From Tenrec ecaudatus (taxonomy: Eukaryota; Chordata; Mammalia; Afrosoricida; Tenrecidae): DNA of 64,000 nt. The stretch is taken from contig NC_134535.1 of the NCBI RefSeq assembly GCF_050624435.1, forward strand, positions 128,640,731 to 128,704,730, read 5' to 3'. Below the pieces are notes generated by a model. It saw only the letters and a program-made list of their open reading frames with translations. It ran no database searches and was not told the DNA's origin. The position numbers and the translations under genes were made by a program. Within the stretch, counting starts at the first letter, position 1. Each line of letters begins with the position of its first letter. Shown here one piece after another: positions 57,849-64,000 of the stretch.

Positions 57849-59274
57849 GGACCCAACTCGCCGGCCAGTCCGCCTCCACAGTGGCTGTGAGGGGAATGGC
57901 CAGAAGGGTTCCATAAGGGTTTAGTGCGCATGTTCACGAAGCATCCAAATTGCATAGCATGCTCTTTTACAGACTGTAAGGCAGACATCAAGTGATGTTG
58001 AGGGGTGTGTGTGTGTGTGTGACTTTAAAAATTCGAGGTTCCGGATTCCTTGGATGAGTCATCAAGAGGACCTTGGACTGGTCTCCAGGCTGGCAGCAGT
58101 TAGTGGGAGTATGTCGCAGTCACCTTCTGCTCCCTTGGAGCTCTACCACAGCGCCTCGTCCAGACAGGACACACACTCTCTCTTACTGCTCTTCTTTTAT
58201 TGACTCTCCATGAGCTTTTCAGTTGGCTCCCATTCCATGGAGCCAGGCCTGAAACAATGTGAAATCCCAGCTTAAGGACCGGCCGATTCTAGAATAGTGA
58301 CTTGTGATTAGTTGGAGGCAGAGAAGAGTTCCGTCCGAAAGTGCTGAAAGATTCCTGGTTGCGCTAAGCCTCTGTATTTCAGAACATCTTTCCTGGGATT
58401 GTCCTTGGGAAGGTCAAAGGGCTCAGAGCCACGGCTGGGCGCTGGCCCACTAGTGGTGTCCTCCCCTAGCTCATCTCTGGTATCTGTCTGTCTGTCTTTT
58501 GTTCCCTTCAGGGTGCCCACCTTGCCTCTTGTTTCTGCACCAGACATCCCCTGAGGAGGTAGAGAAGCCCCTGGGAGGACCCATCTCAGATTCAGACAAT
58601 TTGCTCAATCCATTTGAAAGACTACTAGAAAAGTCCACCCAAGATCAAATCTCTTCTCTTTCAAAACAACCTGTAATGCTAACGGAGGAACAAAGCCAGG
58701 CTTCTCCTGTCCCTGGGCTCTGGAATGGGGGGGCTGGGCCCTGCCTCCCTAACCCACTCCCACTTCCAATGAGGCCTCTGGGATGGGGGTAGCACTGCCC
58801 ACAAGCTTCTTATTTCGCCTGAACAATGAGGAGACAAGCAGGGGCTGATAGGGATCCCCAAGGAGTTCTCCGGCTTTTAGCCCAGACCCAGGCTATTCAG
58901 GAATAGGACATTCCCAGGGCTTCAGGTTTCAGGATGGGGAGATTAGCAGGGGGTGTTCACACCCGGCAAAGCCCTCTCCTGAGGATGGGTCTCCAGAACC
59001 GAGTAGCTGCTATCTCTGGAAAGCTGGGCGCTGCAGCTTCCGCTGTCTCACGGGGCCAGCGGGCTGTCCAGGGAGGACAACGGACAGAATTGCTAACAGG
59101 TTGGCGTTGCTGTTAGGCCTTAGTCCACAGTGAAATCAAAGAGAGGCCTCCATTTTGCTTATCTTCAAAGATGCCAAGCAAAAGAGCCTCGCCTCTTTTT
59201 ACTAGTCTCTATTTTTTCCATAAGCTCTTTTTCTTAGAAAATAAAAATTAAAGAACAAAATAAAGCAAACCAGA
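57849..59274. other. unassigned sequence
   Basis: A short TG run lies at about 58003-58021. Otherwise the sequence looks unique, without a supported exon. Confidence 0.35.
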
Positions 59275-59480
59275 CACTGTAGAATTTCAGAGCTGGTAAA
59301 GACTTTAAAAGCTTTTAGGTCTACCCACTCTCCTCATCTTATCTATGAGAAAACGGTTGTGCCAGGCACTGCCGTGCTGGTTCAAGACCGCACAGTCTAA
59401 AGTGTCAGCACCAGAAAGGGGACTGGGACCGCTGCCTCCATGCTCCTGTCCACTTCTCCAGCTGGCTCCCACCCTGGGGT
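59275..59480 (+). mobile_element. ancient MIR-type SINE relic
   Basis: 'tagaatttcagagctggtaa', 'ctcctcatcttatctatgag' and 'gccaggcactgccgtgctgg' match a common old mammalian SINE layout. The precise family is uncertain. Confidence 0.55.
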
Positions 59481-59758
59481 CATGAGCATGCAAATTATAT
59501 TATTCTTGGCATGGCTGCCAACACCTGTGTTATTCCTTAATGTTTTAAAAAAACCAACCCAGAGCCCTTTTAATTAAATATAACTATTTGAAAAGAGAAT
59601 GAGTATTACTGATGCCAAAGGAAACGCAGCATTACCTGCCTTCGGTATAAAACCAGCCAGGTGCCAGGGAGCAAACTCTCAAGGGGACGCAGTTCTATGT
59701 GAGAGGAGAACTGAACTCCAGAGAACTTCCCATGGCTGCTGCTTCAGAAGGGGACGTG

Positions 59759-59772
59759 GGGGGGGGGGGGGG
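59759..59772. repeat. G14 homopolymer
   Basis: Run of 14 consecutive G on the plus strand. The length may be subject to sequencing error. Confidence 0.9.
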
Positions 59773-59889
59773 CTCTCTGGTCAATAGTATCGCAAACCTC
59801 TGGGTGGACTTGAAATTTGGATTGGCAGCCTACTAAATGAATCACATGCTCCACCACAGAACTCCACCCAAAATAATAAATAAATAAAT

Positions 59890-60035
59890 CACCCTGCTGT
59901 CATAGAATCCATTCAAGAGTTTCCTAGGCTATACATCTTGATGGGAGCAGAAAGCCTCATCTTTCTCCCAAGGAGCACATGATGTATTTGAACTCAAATG
60001 GTTGGTCCTGTGGGTAGCAAGCCAACTGATAAGGA
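59890..60035 (-). mobile_element. AfroSINE fragment (antisense)
   Basis: 'gcagaaagcctcatctttct', 'cccaaggagcacatgatgta' and 'ggtcctgtgggtagcaagcc'. Confidence 0.8.
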
Positions 60036-60660
60036 GGCCCAAACCAAGCCCAAGGAAAACAATACAGTGTATCTAGCTGGATATGTTGACCTACTGGGGA
60101 CTCTGCCCCAGGCCTATCTTCTTTTAGGTGATATGTAAGGCGGGATATGAGAACCGTTGGCACCTGACTGAGACATCTTCCTTGTAGGGAAGGAGAATTA
60201 GAGTGGGAACAACTTTCCTCAAAGTTGTTCATCCCCTCCCACGCCCCAATTTTAAGGCCTCTGCATGTACCTCCAAGATTGGCTTCTAACACTTGCCCTG
60301 CATGTTCTCCCATCCGAAGCTGCTGCATCGCTCATGCTGCCATCGGGAGGAGCCTGGCTGTAGTCCTGCCATGTTCCCTTCTCAACTCCCCAGATACTGA
60401 AGACAGGACTATGGACTAAGGCCTAACAGCTTGCACATCACAAAAGAAGAGGAAGAGGGGCTGAGAGAGCAGACACAGGAGTGGAGCAAGAGGAAATAAG
60501 TTGGGAGGAAGTGAAGAACGCCCTGTCCACTGTTCCAGCCACCGGAGCAGGCGCAGCTGCAACCCTACTTCTCCACCTGCCCATGGTACAAACCTGAGAA
60601 TGCACACCCAGCATCATGCTCCCTGCTTGGCCTCCTTGTAGCCTGCCTATAGTGCAGTGC
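60036..60660. other. unassigned sequence
   Basis: No recognised feature. Confidence 0.35.
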
Positions 60661-61172
60661 GTCGTGTTACTCTAGGTGAACTAGAGACACAAAAACATAG
60701 AAACTCATTTAAGAGATACTTTTTTATATATAGGGTAAGTGTATATTCAGAAAGCATCCCAACCCACACCTTCCAAGCCCCCAAGTCCATTAGCCCATAT
60801 GTCTGACACCCATCTACCAAGTCCTCCTCATCTTACAAAATACATGCAATGACGCCGACTGCAGGAGGCAGACGAATCAGTGAGAGCAGGTAAGCATCTC
60901 AGCGCTGGCAGGGGTTTCCACAGGGCTGCTCCAGCACCCAGGCCTACATGGGATAGGTCCATGTGGCTTCTCCTCAGGGATGTCTTGCAAGAAGTGAGCC
61001 TTGTTAGCGGAAGGAGGGAACTGGCTACGGCAGCTGCACTCTGGTCCCACCATCAGAAAGCAAGAGACCAGAAAGGTGAGGCTCACCAAGCCATTTATCT
61101 CTCTGCTCTTAAATTTATACCACATGTGTTTATCTGCCAGGTTGGCACAATAAACCTTAACTATCTCAGAGT
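60661..61172 (+). repeat. interspersed repeat of unassigned class, copy 3
   Basis: Starts 'cgtgttactctaggtgaact' and ends 'ggttggcacaataaacctta', the same termini as the 6.97 kb copy. The interior is diverged. Confidence 0.55.
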
Positions 61173-61225
61173 CTTAATGGGGAATAAGCAAAAAGAGAGC
61201 TGCTTTCTTTTAAAACAACAAAAAT

Positions 61226-61228
<3 letters not shown>

Positions 61229-61274
<46 letters not shown>
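61229..61274. repeat. (TA)n microsatellite
   Basis: Pure TA repeat of about 23 units, followed by A/T-rich sequence. Confidence 0.97.
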
Positions 61275-61276
<2 letters not shown>

Positions 61277-61599
61277 AGCTATTGCCCAAGGGTTCAAAAC
61301 TTTTGTAGAAAAATTGAATGAAGAGATCATGGAATTTCTCTAAGAAATTTTTAAAGAACCTTTATATACACACACATAACTGCAGAAAACACACAGAATT
61401 TCATAGAAATATAAATATAAGTATAGATATATGCATATTTACATGTATGCATATGGATATCTATACATCTGTATCTATCTATGTTTCTATATCTCTATGT
61501 AGGACATCAGTTTGCAGCCTTTTGCAACCATCTTCCAACCCAATTTTGCATCGTAAGAGTTATATATAAAGTTGTATCCAGCCTCCTCTGAATTCAAAA

Positions 61600-61747
61600 G
61601 CTCTTGACAGTCTCGGCCTCTCCCTGCTGACTCATAGCACCCACTGTAGGTTTCTGAGACTTCCTCCTGAGGAGCTGCCGGTGGTTTCAAACAACCAATC
61701 ATATGAAACTCAGACCAACACTTAACCACTACGCCACCATGGCTCCT
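61600..61747 (-). mobile_element. AfroSINE (antisense)
   Basis: 'ttcctcctgaggagctgccg', 'gtggtttcaaacaaccaatc' and 'aaccactacgccaccatggc'. Confidence 0.9.
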
Positions 61748-61950
61748 TACTGGTGCCATTCTTCCTCCATTTTCTTATTGAATCACTTTCTATGAGCAGA
61801 TAAATTCTATTGCTTTCTACAGATATTAAACACATAGTGTTGTGTGCTCAATCAATGTCCTTTCTGATATTCCTTGAGAACCTAGTACCATGATTGGGGC
61901 TTTTAGGAATCCAAAGAGTGTGTTTATAAAGGAAAGAAAAATAGGTCTAG

Positions 61951-62163
61951 ACGGTGACCAGACATCCCACTTTTGGCGGGGCAGTCCTGATTTTTAAACA
62001 ATTTTTCCCACATCCCGTGGCATTTTTTAAAAAGTCCCGATTTTTGGAAAGAATGCATGACAAGCTAGGGTATATGGTTTTCTGCTGCCATGTGGCTATT
62101 TCGCCGGAATATGAGTTTTATCAATGGTGTCCCACTTTACCAATGTTAAAATCTGGTCACCTT
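61951..62163. mobile_element. small non-autonomous DNA transposon
   Basis: Perfect 10 bp terminal inverted repeats, 'ggtgaccaga' (61953-61962) and 'tctggtcacc' (62152-62161), enclose about 190 bp that include 'tttttaaaaagtcccgattt' and 'gtggctatttcgccggaata'. No ORF of its own. Target duplications are unclear, so the superfamily (hAT suspected) is open. Confidence 0.7.
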
Positions 62164-64000
62164 ATATGGATTTGGGTCAGCCAAAGATAGGACCGTGTAA
62201 GGGTATTCTGGTTAAAAGGAGCAAACATCTTGAGGGAGAAAGAAGACTTGTCTGGTTCTGAGGATCCAGAGTGGCCAAGAGGATGGATGGGGAGTTGAAG
62301 GCAGAGTGATGGCCCTTGGGAGAAAGCTGAGGCCTGAACTCACTCTGTTCCCACCCAGCGCCTCTCACCCTAATGACAGAAGGCAATTTTCTATGTATAA
62401 TTCTTGGGGGGGGGGCTACAGATTTAGTCCAAAGTAGTGGACTTCAAGTTTAAAATTGCCCTCAAGTTATATGTTTGGTTTTTGAATATATAATAATTTT
62501 TTCTTCTACTCCAGCAGTTTTTGAAAACATTAAGTAGCAACATTTCCCTTGCTGTTTTAGTAACCTTGATGCTATTAGGAAGACAGTCCCCATGTGCCTC
62601 ATTACTTTGCTTGCTTCCTGGCCCCTCACTTTGGCTCCCTCAAACCAGGGTATATGCTACTCTGTCTCTAGGGTTGGTGTCTCCCAGTGTGGCAATGCAT
62701 TGTGGTCCGGCCCCTCCCCTCCCCTCCCCTCCCCTCCAGGGTGGATTTGGCGATGAACCTCCCAATTCAAATGCAAATGAATCCAAACCCACCTCACTCT
62801 CCCCTGGGGCACCCAGTCCCCAGCTCCTTCCCTCTCCTGTTGGCCAAGATGGAGACCTTCCTTTCCACCCCATGATGAGTAGTCCTTCAGCCCACTCGTC
62901 CACAGCCAGACCACGCACGCGTGCGTGTGAAATGAGTGATGGGTAACACTGACCCTAGGGAGGCCACTGCCCTCCCTGTAACACCACTGGCCCCTCCCGC
63001 TGCAACACCAGCCTACCTCTCACTGCAGCCCCCTCAGCCCCTGGGGTTACAGTGGAGTCATCCCCTTGGCCCACGTCAAGGGATGCAGTCTGCCCCCTAC
63101 CTCCCCTTAGTGACATCACTACTAGACTCACTGCCATTGGAGAAGCTCTACTGTCAACAAGGAGCGGGGAAATGAAATGGCTTTTCATTTGTCTTTACAG
63201 AGGGCTCACCTGGCTGGAGCTTCTTTCCTGTAAGGCAGGTGGGAACCCGTTGAGGTGTACTGATGCTGTTCTGGTCTCTGGTGGTATCAGAGGATACCCA
63301 AGGGACAACAGACTCTAACATTTCCATGTAAACCTATGGATCCCCAATCTAGACCTGCCTGCTGGGCCAGAGGAATGCCCTTCATGAACTATGGAATGTG
63401 CTGGACCCGACCAGCTGTCAGAATGAAACAAACAAGTCAAATACAGATGGCAAAGGCAGCTTCTCGGGCCTGCTTTGGTTTAGGGTTGGCTCCGGAGCGA
63501 CAACTTCTCAGTTCAAAGGAAAGGAAAGCAACACCCCAATTACAACCAACGACTTAAGCCAGGCTTAGAATGTCAACCCATAAAAGTCTCCTTGGACAGA
63601 GGGGTTTCTCTGACCAAACAATGTTCTGATGCGGTAATTGCAAATGAATCGGAACCATGTGTGGCCAACTCTCCTCGCATGGAGGTGGTGGGAGTGCAAA
63701 AGGGGCCCTGGTGGAAAACATTTGAGATTCTGCTTTAAAAAATGAAGACACGTCGAAAATCAGTAGTCGTTCTCCCAAACCCACTAACCTCCATCCTAAA
63801 ACGGTTCTGGGGATTTTCTTCGTCCTAATTTAATAGATGTATTAAAGCGAAATGGTCTGCGCTTTCTGTTTGGCAAATCTGAAGCTGATTCCTGTCTATC
63901 CGGCTAGCGATGCCAGCTGTTACCAGCTAATCCTCCGTCTCCGCTGGCTGGTTTTCAAGGAGGTTCAAGGGCTGTCTGTAATGGAAGGAACCTGGGTCAT
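62164..64000. other. unassigned sequence
   Basis: GC-richer unique-looking DNA. It includes a G run (about 62406-62415), a CCCCT repeat (62708-62737) and a CpG-containing palindrome (62912-62927). No exon could be supported. Confidence 0.4.
62708..62737. repeat. (CCCCT)n short tandem repeat
   Basis: About six CCCCT units, C-rich on the plus strand. Confidence 0.92.

Overview
This 64 kb window looks like ordinary non-coding DNA from a placental mammal, and its repeats point to Afrotheria. It carries about 20 copies of the tRNA-derived AfroSINE, an RTE/BovB-type LINE, and an L1 lineage with a distinctive long 3' UTR. A small hAT transposon at 50.2 kb resembles the SPIN/URR1 group. That would fit a tenrec-like species better than an elephant-like one, but this species guess is inference. 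I recognise no intact protein-coding gene, no structural RNA gene and no endogenous retrovirus. All family names are assigned by eye from memory of consensus sequences.

Layout. 0-5 kb: an L1 3' UTR fragment, a decayed RPL11 processed pseudogene (2.8-3.35 kb), an antisense RTE 3' end (3.4-4.0 kb), an old L1-like tail and one AfroSINE. 5-18 kb: mostly unique sequence with a 500-700 bp repeat of unknown class (6.97 and 17.3 kb), a young truncated L1 with a clear 10 bp target duplication (7.7-9.0 kb), several MIRs and AfroSINEs, and an internally deleted RTE derivative (12.8 kb). 18.4-26.6 kb: one nearly full-length but decayed L1 with 5' UTR, ORF1, ORF2 and a 2.5 kb 3' UTR. 26.9-37 kb: an ancient L1 ORF2 relic, simple repeats, and a richer unique stretch (29.8-37 kb) in which no exon could be supported. 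37.4-44.4 kb: a nest in which an old RTE is broken up by two AfroSINEs, a 5'-inverted L1 (39.1-42.8 kb) and another L1 tail. 44.4-64 kb: SINEs, microsatellites, ancient L1M tails, three more RTE derivatives, an RTE/L1 pair at 55.7-56.8 kb, two small DNA transposons (50.2 and 62.0 kb) and unique sequence.

The elements interact as a layered record. L1 proteins supply the machinery that moves L1 itself and probably made the RPL11 pseudogene. RTE machinery is the likely mover of the internally deleted RTE copies and of the AfroSINEs, whose 3' tails resemble the RTE tail. The most notable internal structure is a roughly 248 bp tandem duplication in the L1 3' UTR. It is present in four elements, and an older relative at 54.5 kb has only one unit.
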